Assembly: GCF_937616625.2 (NCBI RefSeq)
Contig: NC_065574.1
Span: forward strand, 27,096,501 to 27,160,500
Reading direction: 5' to 3'
Length of the DNA: 64,000 nucleotides
From: Mercurialis annua
Lineage: Eukaryota > Streptophyta > Magnoliopsida > Malpighiales > Euphorbiaceae
The notes below the pieces were generated by a model. That model worked only from the letters and a program-made list of their open reading frames with translations. It was not told the DNA's origin and ran no database searches. Shown piece by piece: positions 49,762 to 62,600 of the stretch; positions within the stretch are counted from its first letter, which is position 1; each line of letters opens with the position of its first letter. Both the position numbers and the translations under genes were made by a program.

Positions 49762-52700
49762 TAACGCGTTGTTTTGATTACCATGCTTATGTCGCGTCAC
49801 AAGTCTCTCTAATGCATCGTTCCAATTATCTAAGCATTGTTAAACCATATTACGCAAAGTGTGCGTGAAAAGTGACGCTAGATTAGTATGTCGCTCTCAA
49901 GTCTCTTTAACGCGTCGTTTCGATTACCATGCTTATATCTCGTCACAAGTCTCTCTAACGCGTCATTCAGATTACGTAAGCATGGTTAAGGTTATATTAC
50001 ACAAAGTGTGCGTTAAAAGTGACTCTAGATTACTATGACGCATCACAAGTTTCTTTAAAGCGTCGTTCCAATTACCTAAGCATGGTTTGGTTATATTACG
50101 CAAAGTGTGCGTGAAAAATGACGCTACATTAGTATTTCGCGTCTCAAGTCTCTTTAACACGTCGTTCTGATTACCATGCTTATGTCGTGTCGCAAGTCTC
50201 TCTAACGCGTCGTTCCGATTGCCTATGCATGGCTAGTTTTTATTATGGAAAGTGTGTGTTGAAAGTGAAGCTAGATTACTATGTCCCGTCAAAGTGTGCA
50301 TGAAAAGTGACGTTTAATTAGTATGTCGCGTCTCAAGTCTCTTTAACACGTCATTTCAATTACCATGCTTATGTCGCGTCAACAGTCTCAATAATGCGCC
50401 GTTTCGATTACATATGCATGCTTAGGTAATATTAAGCAAACTGTGCGTGAAAAGTGACGCTATATTGGTAGGTCGCGTCTAAAGTCTCTTTAACGCGTCG
50501 TTTCGATTACCATGCTTATGTCTCGTCACAAGTCTCTATAATGCATCGTTCCAATTACCTAAGCAAGGTTAGTTATATTACGCAAAGTGTGCGTGAAAAG
50601 TGACAATAGATTAGTCTGTCGCCTCTCAAGTCTTTTTGACGCGTCGTTCCGATTACCTAATAATGGTTAGGTTATATTACGCAAAGTGTGCGTGAAAACT
50701 GACGCTAGATTAGTATGTCGCGTCTCAAGTCTCTTAACGCGTCGTTTTAATTACCATGCTTACATCGCGTCACAAGTCTTTCTATCGCGTCGTTAGGTTA
50801 TATTACGCAAAGTGTGTGTAAATAGTGACGCTAGATTAGAATGTCGTGTCTCAAGTCTCTTTAACGTGTTGTTCCGATTAACCAAGCATGGTTAGGATTA
50901 TGCAAAGCGTGCGTAAAAAGTGAAGTTAGATTAATATGTCGCGTCTCAAGTCTCTTTAACGCGTCGTTGCGATTACCTAAGCATCGTTAAGTTATATTAC
51001 GCAAAGTGTGCGTAATAAGTGACGCTAGATTAGTATATCGCGTCTCATGTCTCTTTAACGCGTCGGTCCGATTACCTTAGCATGGTTAGGGTATATTGCG
51101 CAAAGTGTGCGTGAAAAGTGACGCTAGATTAGTATTATGTCGCGTCTAAAGTCTCTTTAAGGCGTCGTTTCATTACCATTCATATATTGCATCACAAGTC
51201 TCTCTAATGAATCGTTCCAATCACCTAAGCATGGTTGGTTTATATTACGCAAAGTGTGCGTGAAAATTGAAATAGATTAGTATGTCGCGTCTCAAGTCTT
51301 TTTGACGCGTCGGTACAATTATCTAAGCATGGTTAGGTTAAATTACGCAAAGAGCGGATAAAAGGTGATGCTAGATTAGTACGTCTTGTCTCATGTCTCT
51401 TTAATGCGTCGTTCCGATTACCTAAGATTGGTTAGGTTATATTACGCAAAGTGTGAGTTAAAAGTGACAATAGATTAGTATGTCGCGTATCTAGTCTTTT
51501 TAACCCGTCGTATCGATTACCTAAGCATGGTTAGGTTATATTATGCAAAGTGTGCGTGAACAGTGATGCTAGATTAGTATGTAGCGTCTCTAGTGTCTTT
51601 AACCCGTCGTTTTGATTACCACGCTTATGTCGCGTCACAAGTCTCTCTAACGCGTTGTTTATATTATCTAAGCATGGTTAGGTTAAATTACGCAAACTGT
51701 GCGTTAAAAGTGATGCTAGATTAGCATGTCGCGTCTTAAGTCTCTTTAACACGTCGTTTTGATTACCATGCTTATGTCGCGTCATAAGTCTCTCTATCGC
51801 GCCGTTTCGATTACCTAAGCATGGTAGTTTATATTATGGAAAGTGTGCGTTAAAAGTAAAGCTATATTACTATGTCCCCTCACAAGTCTGTTTAACGCGT
51901 CGTTCTGATTACCTAAGCATGGTTTTGTTATAGTACGCAAAGTGTGCGTGAAAAGTGACAGTCGCGTCTCAAGTCACTTTAACGCGTCGTTTCGATTACC
52001 ATGCTTATGTCGCGTCACAAGTCTCTCTAACGCGTCGTTTCAATCACTTAAGCATGGTTAGGTTATATTACGCAAAGTGTCCGTGAAAAGTGATGTTAGA
52101 TTAGTATGTCGTGACTCAAGTCTCTTTAACGCGTCGGTCCGATTACTTATGCATGGCTAGGTTATAATACGCAAAGTGTGCGTCAAATGTGACGCTAGAT
52201 TAGCATGTCGCGTCAGGTTATATTATGCCAAGTATGCGTCAAAAGTGACAAGTCGTTTTAGCGCGTCGTTTCGATTACCTCAGCATGGTTAGGTTATATT
52301 ACGCAAAGTGTGCTGGAAATGTGACGCTAGATTAGTAAATCGTGTCTCAAGTCTCTTTTATGCGTCGTTCTTATTACCATGCTTATGTCGCGTCACAAGT
52401 CTCTCAAACGCGTCGTTCCGATTACCTAATCATGGTTAGGTTATATTACGCAAAGAGTGCGTTAAAATTGACGGTAGAGTACTATGTCGCCTCACAAGTC
52501 ATTTTAACGCGTCATTCTAATTACCTAAGCATGATGGTTTGGTTACATTACGCAAAGTGTGCTTGAAAAGTGACGCCAGATTAGTTCGCCGCGTCTCAAG
52601 TCTCTTTAGCGCGTCGTTCCAATTATCTAAGCATGGTTAGGTTATATTACGCAAAGTGTGCGTGAAAAATGACGGTAGATCAGTATGTCATGTCTCAAGT

Positions 52701-55700
52701 CTCTTTAACGCTCCGTTTCGATTACCATGCTTATGTCGCGTCAAAAATCTCTCTAACGCGTCCAATTATCTAAGCATTGTTAGGGTATATTGCGCAAAGT
52801 GTGCGTGAAAAGTGACGCTAGATTAGTATGTCGCGTCTAAAATCTCTTTAAGGCTTCGTTTCATTACCATTCATATGTCGCATCACAAGTCTCTCTAATA
52901 AATAGTTCCAATCACCTAAGCATGGTTAGTCTATATTACGCAAAGTGTGCGTGAAAATTGAAATAGATTAGTATGTCGCGTCTCAAGTCTTTTTGACGCG
53001 TCGTTCCGATTACATAAGCATGGTTTGTTTAAATTACGCAAAGAGTGCGTAAATGGTGACGCTAGATTAGTATGTCTTGTCTCATGTCTCTTTAATGCGT
53101 CGTTCCGATTACCTAAGCATGGTTTGGTTATATTACGCAAAGTGTGCGTTAAAAGTGACAATAGATTATTAGTATGTCGCGTTTCTAGTCTTTTTAACGC
53201 GTCGTTTCGATTACCTAAGCATGGTTAGGTTATATTATGCAAAGTGTGCGTGAACAGTGACGCTAGATTAATATGTAGCGTCTCAAGTGTCTTTAACCCG
53301 TCATTTTGCTTACCACGCTTATGTCGCGTCACAAGTCTCTCTAACGCGTTGTTCTGATTACCTAAGCATGGTTAGGTTATATTACGCAAACCGTGCGTTA
53401 AAACTGATGCTAGATTAGTATGTCGCCACGTCGTTTTGATTACCATGCTTATGTGGCGTCACAAGTCTCTCTATCGCGTTGTTCTAATTACCTAAGCATG
53501 GTTAGTTTATATTATGGAAAGTGTGTGTTAAAAGTAAAGCTAGATTACTATGTCCCGTCACAAGTCTGTTTAATGCGTCGTTCTGATTACCTAAATATGG
53601 TTTTGTTATAGTACGCAAAGTGTGCGTGAAAAGTGACAGTCGCGTCTCAAGTCTCTTTAACGCGTCGTTTCGATTACCATGCTTATGTCGCGTCACAAGT
53701 CTCTCGAACGCGTCGTTTCGATTACTTAAGCATGGTTAGGTTATATATTACGCAAAGTGTCTGTGAAAAATGATGTTGGATTAGTATGTCGTGCCTCAAG
53801 TCTCTTTAACGCGTCGATCCGATTACTTATGCATGGCTAGGTTATAATACGCAAAGTGTGCATCAAATGTGACGCTAGATTAGTATGTCGTGTCTCAAGT
53901 CTCTTTAACGCGTCGTTCCGATTACCTAAGCATGGTTAGGTTATATTATGCCAAGTATGCGTCAAAAGTGACAATAGATACTAGTATGTCGCATCTCAAG
54001 TCTTTTTAGCACGTCGTTCTGATTAACTAAGCATGGTTAGGTTATATTACGCAAAGTGTTCTGGAAATGTGACGCTAGATTAATATGTCGTGTCTCAAGT
54101 CTCTTTTATGCGTCGTTTTTATTACCATGCTTATGTCGCGTCACAAGTCTCTCAAACGAGTCGTTGCGATTACCTAATCATGGTTAGGTTATATTACGCA
54201 GAGAGTGCGTTAAAATTGACGGTAGAGTACTATGTCGCGTCACAAGTCATTTTAACGCGTCGTTCTGATTATCTAAGCATGGTTTGGTTACATTACGCAA
54301 AGTGTGCGTGAAAAGTGACGCTAGATTAGTTTGCCGCGTCTCAAGTCTCTTTAGCGCGTCGTTTCGATTATCTAAGCATGGTTATGTTATATTACGCAAA
54401 GTGTGCGTGAAAAATGACGGTAGATTAGTATGTCACGTCTCAAGTCTCGTTAACGCGTCGTTTCGATTATCATGCTTATGTCTCGTAACAAATCTCTCTA
54501 ACGCGTCCAATTAGCTAAGCATTGCTATATTGCGAAAAGTGTGCGTGAAAAGTGACGCTAGATTAGTATGTCGCGTCTAAAGTCTCTTTAAGGCGTCGTT
54601 TCATTACCATTCATATGTCACATCACAAGTCTCTCTAATGAATCGTTCCAATCACCTAAGCATAGTTAGTTTATATTACGCAAAGTGTGCGTGAAAATTG
54701 AAATAGATTAGTATGTCGCGTCTCAAGTCTTTTTGACGCGGCGTTCCGATTAGCTAAGCATAGTTTGGTTAAATTACGCAAAGAGTGCGTAAAAGGTGAT
54801 GCTAGATTAGTATGTCTTGTCTCATGACTCTTTAATGCGTCGTTCCGATAACCTAAGAATGGTTAGGTTATATTACGCAAAGTGTGCGTTAAAAGTGACA
54901 ATAGATTATTAGTATGTCGCGTCTCTAGTCAACGCGTCGTATCGATTACCTAAGCATGGTTAGGTTGTATTATGCAAAGTGTGCGTGAACAGTGACGCTA
55001 GATTAGTATGTAGCGTCTCAAGTGTCTTTAACCCGTCATTTTGATTACCACGCTTATACCGCGTCACAAGTCTCTCTAACTCGTCGTTCTGATTACCTAA
55101 GCATGGTTAGGTTATATTACGCAAACTGTGCGTTAAAACTGATGCTAGATTAGTATGTCGCGTCTCAAGTCTCTTTAACACGTCGTTTTGATTACCATGC
55201 TTATGTCGCGTCACAAGTCTCTCTATCGCGTCGTTCCGATTACCTAAGCATGGTTAGTTTATATTATTCTGATTACCTAAGTATGGTTTTGTAATAGTAC
55301 GCAAAGTGTGCGTGAAAAGTGACAGTCGCGTCTCAAGTCTCTTTAACGCGTCGTTTCGATTACCATGCTTATGTCGCGTCACAAGTCTCTCAAATACGTC
55401 GTTTTGATTACTTAAGCATGGTTAGGTTATATTACGCAAAGTGTGCGTGAAAAGTGACGTTAGATTAGTATGTCGTGCCTCAAGTCTCTTTAACGCGTCG
55501 GTCCGATTACTTATGCATGGCTAGGTTATAATACGCAAAGTGTGCGTCAAATGTGACGCTAGATTAGTATGTCGCGTCTGAAGTCTCTTTAACGCGTCGT
55601 TCCGATTACCTAAGCATGGTTAGGTTATATTATGCCAAGTATGCGTCAAAAGTGACAATAGATTAGTATGTCGCCTCTCAAGTCATATTACGCAAAGTGT

Positions 55701-56685
55701 GCTGGAAATGTGACGCTAGATTAGTATGTCGTGTCTCAAGTTTCTTTTATGCGTCGTTTTTATTACCATGCTATTGTCGCGTAACAAATCTCTCAAACGC
55801 GTCGTTCCGATTGCATAATCATGGTTAGGTTATATTACGCAGAGAGTGCGTAAAAATTGACGGTAGAGTACTATGTTGCGTCACAAGTCATTTTAACGCG
55901 TCGTTCTGATTATCTAAGCATGGTTTGGTTACATTACGCAAAGTGTGCGTGAAAACTGACGCTAGATTAGTTTGCCGCGTCTTAAGTCTCTTTAGCGCGT
56001 TGTTTCGATTACCTAAGCATGGTTAGGTTATATTACGCAAAGTGTGCGTGAAAAATGACGGTAGATTAGTATGTCGCATCTCAAGTCTCTTTAACGCGTC
56101 GTTTCGATTACCATGCTTATGCCGCGTCATAAGTCTCTCTAACACGTCCAATTACCTAAGCATTGTTAGGTTATAATACGCAAAGCGTGCGTGAAAAGTG
56201 ACGCTAGATTAGTATGTCGCGTCTTAAGTCTCTTTAACGCGTCGTTTCGATTACCTTGCATATGTCGCGTCACAAGTCTCTCAACGCGTCGTTCCGATTA
56301 CCGAAAACATGGTTAGGTTTTATTACGTAAAGGGTGCGTGAAAAGTGACGCTAGATTAGTATGTCGCGTCTCAAGTCTCTTTAACGCGTCGTTCCGATTA
56401 CCCAAGCATGGTTAGGTTATATTACGCAAAGCGTGCGTAAAAAGTGACGCTAGATTAGTATGTCGCGTCTCAAGTCTCATTAACGCGTCGTTCCCATTAC
56501 CTAAGCATCGTTAGGTTATATTACGCAAAGTGTGCGTAAAAAGTAAAGCTGGACTAGTATGTCGCGTTTCAAGTCTCTTTAACGCATCGTTTCGATTACT
56601 ATGCTTATGTCGCGTCACAAGTCTCTTTAACGTGTCGTTACGAACACCTAAACATGGTAATTTAACCCGTCGTTCCGATTACCAT
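47012..56685 (+). repeat. 9.67-kb tandem duplication in block 3, copy 1
   Basis: GCATGGTTAGGTTATATTAAGG at 47,012 matches 56,686 onward. The offset is 9,674 bp at the start, about 9,235 bp at GATATCCTAAGC (47,738 and 56,973), and 8,991-8,993 bp from about 47,990 on. The falling offset means that copy 2 lost about 440 and 242 bp. Shared rare variants include TGTCTTTTTGACTCGTCG, ACGCAGGGTGTGCG and ACCATGCACACAAG. Copies differ by roughly 1% in sampled parts near their start and by more further on. Confidence 0.88.
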
Positions 56686-59600
56686 GCATGGTTAGGTTAT
56701 AATAAGGAAAGTGTGCTTTAAAAGTGACGCTAGATTACTATGTCCCATCACAAATCTCTTTTACGCGTCGTTCCGATTACCTAAGTATGGTTAGGTTATA
56801 TTATGCAAAGTGTGCTTGAAAAGTAACGCTAGATTAGTATGTCGCGTCTCAAGTCTCTTTAACGCGTCGTACAGATTACTTAAGCATGGTTAGGTTATAT
56901 TACGCAAACTATGCGTGAAAAGTGAAGCTAGATTAGTATGTCGTGTCACCAGTCTCTTTAAGACGCCGTTCCGATATCCTAAGCATAGTTAGTTTATATT
57001 ATCCAAAGTTTGCCTGAAAAGTGACGATAGATTAGTATGTCTTTTTGACTCGTCGTTCCGATTACCTAAGCATGGTTAGGTTATATTACACAAAGAATGC
57101 ATAAAAGGTGATGATATATTAGTATGTCTTGTCTCAGGTCTCTTTAACGCGTCGTTCCTATTACCTTAGCATGGTTAAGTTATATTATGCGAAGTGTGCG
57201 TTAAAAGTTACAATAAATTAGAGTATCGCGTCTGAATTCTTTTTAAAGCGTCGTTCCGATTACCTAAACATGGTTAGGTTATATTACGCAAAGTGTGCGT
57301 GAAAAGTGATGCTAGATTAGTATGCCGCGTCACAAGTCTCTTTATCATGTCGTTCCGATTACCTAAGCATGGTTTGGTTATATTACGCAGGGTGTGCGTG
57401 AAAAGTGACGCTAGATTAATATGTCGCATCTCACGTCTCTTTAACACGTCATTTCGATTACCATGATTATATCGCGTCACAAGTCTCTCTAGTGCCTCGT
57501 TCCGATTACTGAAGCATGATTAGGTTATATTACGCAGAGTTCATGAAAAGTGACAATAGATTATTATGTCGCATCTTAAGTCTCTTTAACGAGTCGTTTC
57601 GATTACCATGCACACAAGTCTCTTTAACGCGTCGTTCCAATTATCCAAGCATGGGTTATATTATGCAAAGTGTGCGTGAAAAGTGACGCTAGATTAGTAT
57701 GTCGCATCTCAAGTCCCATTAACGCGTCGTTCCGATTAACTAAGTATAGTTAGGTTATATTACGCAAAATGTGCGTGAAAAGTGACGGTAGATTAGTATG
57801 TTGCATCTCAAGTCTCTTTAACGCGTCGTTTCGATTACCTAACCATGGTTAGGTTATATTACGCAAAGTGTGCGTGAAAAGTGACGTTAGATTAGTATGT
57901 CGCGTCTCAAGTCTCTTTAACACGTCTTTTTAATTACCATGCTTATGTCGCGTCAAGAATCTCACTAATGCGCCGTTCCGATTACATATGCATGCTTAGG
58001 TAATATTCAGTAAAGTGTGCGTGAAAAGTGACGCTAGATTGGTAGGTCGCGTCTAAAGTCTCTTTAACGCGTCGTTTAGATTACCATGCTTATGTCTCGT
58101 CAAAGGTCTCTCTGATGTATCGTTCCGATTACCTAAGTAAGGTTAGTTTATATTACGCAAAGTGTGCGTGAAAAGTGACAATAGATTAGCCTGTCGCCTC
58201 TCAAGTCTTTTTTTGACGCGTCGTTCCGATTACCTAGGCATGGTCAGGTTATATTACGCAAAGTGTGCATAAAATGTGATGCTAGATTAGTATGACGTGT
58301 CTCAAGTGTCTTTAACGCGTCGTTCCGAGTACCTAGGCATGGTTAAGTTATATTATGCAAAGTGTTCGTGAAAAGTGACGCTAGATTAGCATGTCGTGTC
58401 TCAAATCTCTTTTACGCGTTGTTTCGATTACCATGCTTATGTCGCCTCACAAGTCTCCCTAATGCATCTTTCTGATTAATCATGGTTAGGTTATATTACG
58501 CAAAGTTTGCGTTAAAATTGACGGTAGAGTACTATGTCGCGTCACAAGTCACTTTAACGCGTCGTTCCGATTACCTAAGCATGGTTTTGTTTTATTACGC
58601 AAAGTGTGCGTGAAAAGTGACGCTAGATTAGTATGTCCCGTCTCAAGTCTCTTTAACGCGTCGTTTCTATTACCTAAGCATGGTTAGGTTATATTATGCA
58701 AAGTGTGTGTGAAATATGACGCTAGATTAGTATGTCGCGTCTCAAGTCTTATTAACGCGTTGTTTTGATTACCATGCTTATGTCGCGTCACAAGTCTCTC
58801 TAATGCATCGTTCCAATTATCTAAGCATTGTTAAACCATATTACCTAAAGTGTGCGTGAAAAGTGACGCTAGATTAGTATGTCGCTCTCAAGTCTCTTTA
58901 ACGCGTCGTTTCGATTACCATGCTTATATCTCGTCACAAGTCTCTCTAACCCGTCGTTCAGATTACGTAAGCATGGTTAAGGTTATATTACACAAAGTGT
59001 GCCTTAAAAGTGACGCTAGATTACTATGACGCGTCACAAGTTTCTTTAAAGCGTCGTTCCAATTACCTAAGCATGGTTTGGTTATATTACGCAAAGTGTG
59101 CGTGAAAAGTGACGCTAGATTAGTATGTCGCGTCTCAAGTCTCTTTAACACGTCGTTTTGATTACCATGCTTATGTCGTGTCGCAAGTCTCTCTAACGCG
59201 TCGTTCCGATTGCCTATGCATGGCTAGTTTTTATTATGGAAAGTGTGTGTTGAAAGTGAAGCTAGATTACTATGTCCCGTCAAAGTGTGCATGAAAAGTG
59301 ACGTTTAATTAGTATGTCGCGTCTCAAGTCTCTTTAACACGTCATTTCAATTACCATGCTTATGTCGCGTCAACAGTCTCAATAATACGCCGTTTCGATT
59401 ACATATGCATGCTTAGGTAATATTAAACAAACTGTGCGTGAAAAGTGACGCTATATTGGTAGGTCGCGTCTAAAGTCTCTTTAACGCGTCGTTTCGATTA
59501 CCATGCTTATGTCTCGTCACAATTCTCTATAATGCATCGTTCCAATTACCTAAGCAAGGTTAGTTATATTACGCAAAGTGTGCGTGAAAAGTGACAATAG

Positions 59601-62600
59601 ATTAGTCTGTCGCCTCTCAAGTCTTTTTGACGCGTCGTTCCGATTACCTAATAATGGTTAGGTTATATTACGCAAAGTGTGCGTGAAAACTGACGCTAGA
59701 TTAGTATGTCGCGTCTCAAGTCTCTTAACGCGTCGTTTCAATTACCATGCTTACGTCGCGTCACAAGTCTTTCTATCGCGTCGTTAGGTTATATTTCGCA
59801 AAGTGTGTGTAAATAGTGACGCTAGATTAATATGTCGTGTCTCAAGTCTCTTTAACGTGTTGTTCCGATTAACCAAGCATGGTTAGGATTATGCAAAGCG
59901 TGCGTAAAAAGTGAAGTTAGATTAATATGTCGCGTCTCAAGTCTCTTTAACGCGTCGTTGCGATTACCTAAGCATCGTTAAGTTAAGTGACGCTAGATTA
60001 GTATATCGCGTCTCATGTCTCTTTAACGCGTCGGTCCGATTACCTTAGCATGGTTAGGTTAAATTACGCAAAGAGCGGATGAAAGGTGATGCTAGATTAG
60101 TACGTCTTGTCTCATGTCTCTTTAATGCGTCGTTCCGATTACCTAAGCATCGTTAGGTTATATTACGCAAAGTGTGAGTTAAAAGTGACAATAGATTAGT
60201 ATGTCGCGTCTCTAGTCTTTTTAAAGCGTCGTATCGATTACCTAAGCATGGTTAGGTTATATTATTTAAAGTATGCGTGAACAGTGACGCTAGATTAGTA
60301 TGTAGCGTCTCTAGTGTCTTTAACTCGTCGTTTTGATTACCACGCTTATGTCGCGTCACAAGTCTCTCTAACGCGTCGTTTTTATTATCTAAGCATGGTT
60401 AGGTTAAATTACGCAAACTGTGCGTTAAAAGTGATGCTAGATTAGCATGTCGTGTCTCAAGTCTCTTTAACACGTCGTCTTGATTACCATGCTTATGTCG
60501 CGTCATAAGTCTCTCTATCGCTCCGTTTCGATTACCTAAGCATGGTTAGTTTATATTATGGAAAGTGTGCGTTAAAAGTAAAGCTAGATTACTATGTCCC
60601 CTCACAAGTCTGTTTAACGCGTCGTTCTGATTACCTAAGTATGGTTTTGTTATAGTACGCAAAGTGTGCGTGAAAAGTGACAGTCGCGTCTCAAGTCTCT
60701 TTAATGCGTCGTTTCGATTACCATGCTTATGTCGCGTCAAAAGTCTCTCTAACGCGTCGTTTCAATCACTTAAGCATGGTTAGGTTATATTACGCAAAGT
60801 GTCCGTGAAAAGTGATGTTAGATTAGTATGTCGTGCCTCAAGTCTCCTTAACGCGTCGGTCCGATTACTTATGCATGGCTAGGTTATAATACGCAAAGTG
60901 TGCGTCAAATGTGACGCTAGATTAGTATGTCGCGTCAGGTTATATTATGCCAAGTATGCGTCAAAAGTGACAAGTCTTTTTAGCGCGTCGTTTCGATTAC
61001 CTCAACATGGTTAGGTTATATTGCGCAAAGTGTGCTGGAAATGTGACGCTAGATTAGTAAATCGTGTCTCAAGTCTCTTTTATGCGTCGTTCTGATTACC
61101 ATGCTTATGTCGCGTCACAAGCCTCTCAAACGCGTCGTTGCGATTACCTAATCATGGTTAGCTTATATTACGCAAAGAGTGCGTTGAAATTGACGGTAGA
61201 GTACTATGTCGCGTCACAAGTCATTTTAACGCGTCATTCTAATTACCTAAGCATGGTTTGGTTACATTACGCAAAGTGTGTTTGAAAAGTGACGCTAGAT
61301 TAGTTTGCCGCGTCTCAAGTCTCTTTAGCGCGTCGTTCCAATTATCTAAGCATGGTTAGGTTATATTACGCAAAGTGTGCGTGAAAAATGACGGTAGATC
61401 AGTATGTCACGTCTCAAGTCTCTTTAACGCGCCGTTTCGATTACCATGCTTATGTCGCGTCAAAAATCTCTCTAACGCGTCCAATTACCTAAGCATTGTT
61501 AGGGTATATTGCGCAAAGTGTGCGTGAAAAGTGACGCTAGATTAGTATGTCGCGTCTAAAGTCTCTTTAAGGCGTCGTTTCATTACCATTCATATGTCGC
61601 ATCACAAGTCTCTCTAATAAATCGTTCCAATCACCTAAGCATGGTTAGTCTATATTGCGCAAAATGTGCGTGAAAATTGAAATAGATTAGTATGTCGCGT
61701 CTCAAGTTTTTTTGACACGTCGTTCCGATTACATAAGCATGGTTTGTTTAAATTACGCAAAGAGTGCGTAAAAGGTGACGCTAGATTAGTATGTCTTGTC
61801 TCATGTCTCTTTAATGTGTCGTTCCGATTACCTAAGCATGGTTAGGTTATATTACGCAAAGTGTGCGTTAAAAGTGACAATAGATTATTAGTATGTCGCG
61901 TTTCTAGTCTTTTTAACGCGTCGTTTCGATTACCTAAGCATGGTTTGGTTATATTATGCAAAGTGTGCGTGAACAGTGACGCTAGATTAGTATGCAGCGT
62001 CTCAAGTGTCTTTAACCTGTCATTTTGATTACCACGCTTATGTCGCGTCACAAGTCTCTTTAACGCGTCGTTCTGATTACCTGAGCATGGTTAGTTTATA
62101 TTACGCAAACTGTGCATTAAAACTGATGCTAGATTAGTATGTCCCCACGTCGTTTTGATTACCATGCTTATGTCGCGTCACAAGTCTCTCTATCGCGTTG
62201 TTCCGATTACCTAAGCATGGTTAGTTTATATTATGGAAAGTGTGTGTTAAAAGTAAAGCTAGATTACTATGTCCCGTCACAAGTCTGTTTAACGCGTCGT
62301 TCTGATTACCTAAGTATGGTTTTGTTATAGTACGCAAAGTGTGCGTGAAAAGTGACAGTCGCGTCTCAAGTCTCTTTAATGCGTCGTTTCGATTACCACG
62401 CTTATGTCGCGTCACAAGTCTCTCTAACGCGTCGTTTCGATTACTTAAGCATGGTTAGGTTATATATTACGCAAAGTGTTTGTGAAAAATGACGTTGGAT
62501 TAGTATGTCGTGCCTCAAGTCTCTTTAACGCGTCGATCCGATTACTTATGCATGGCTAGGTTATAATACGCAAAGTGTGCGTCAAATGTGACGCTAGATT

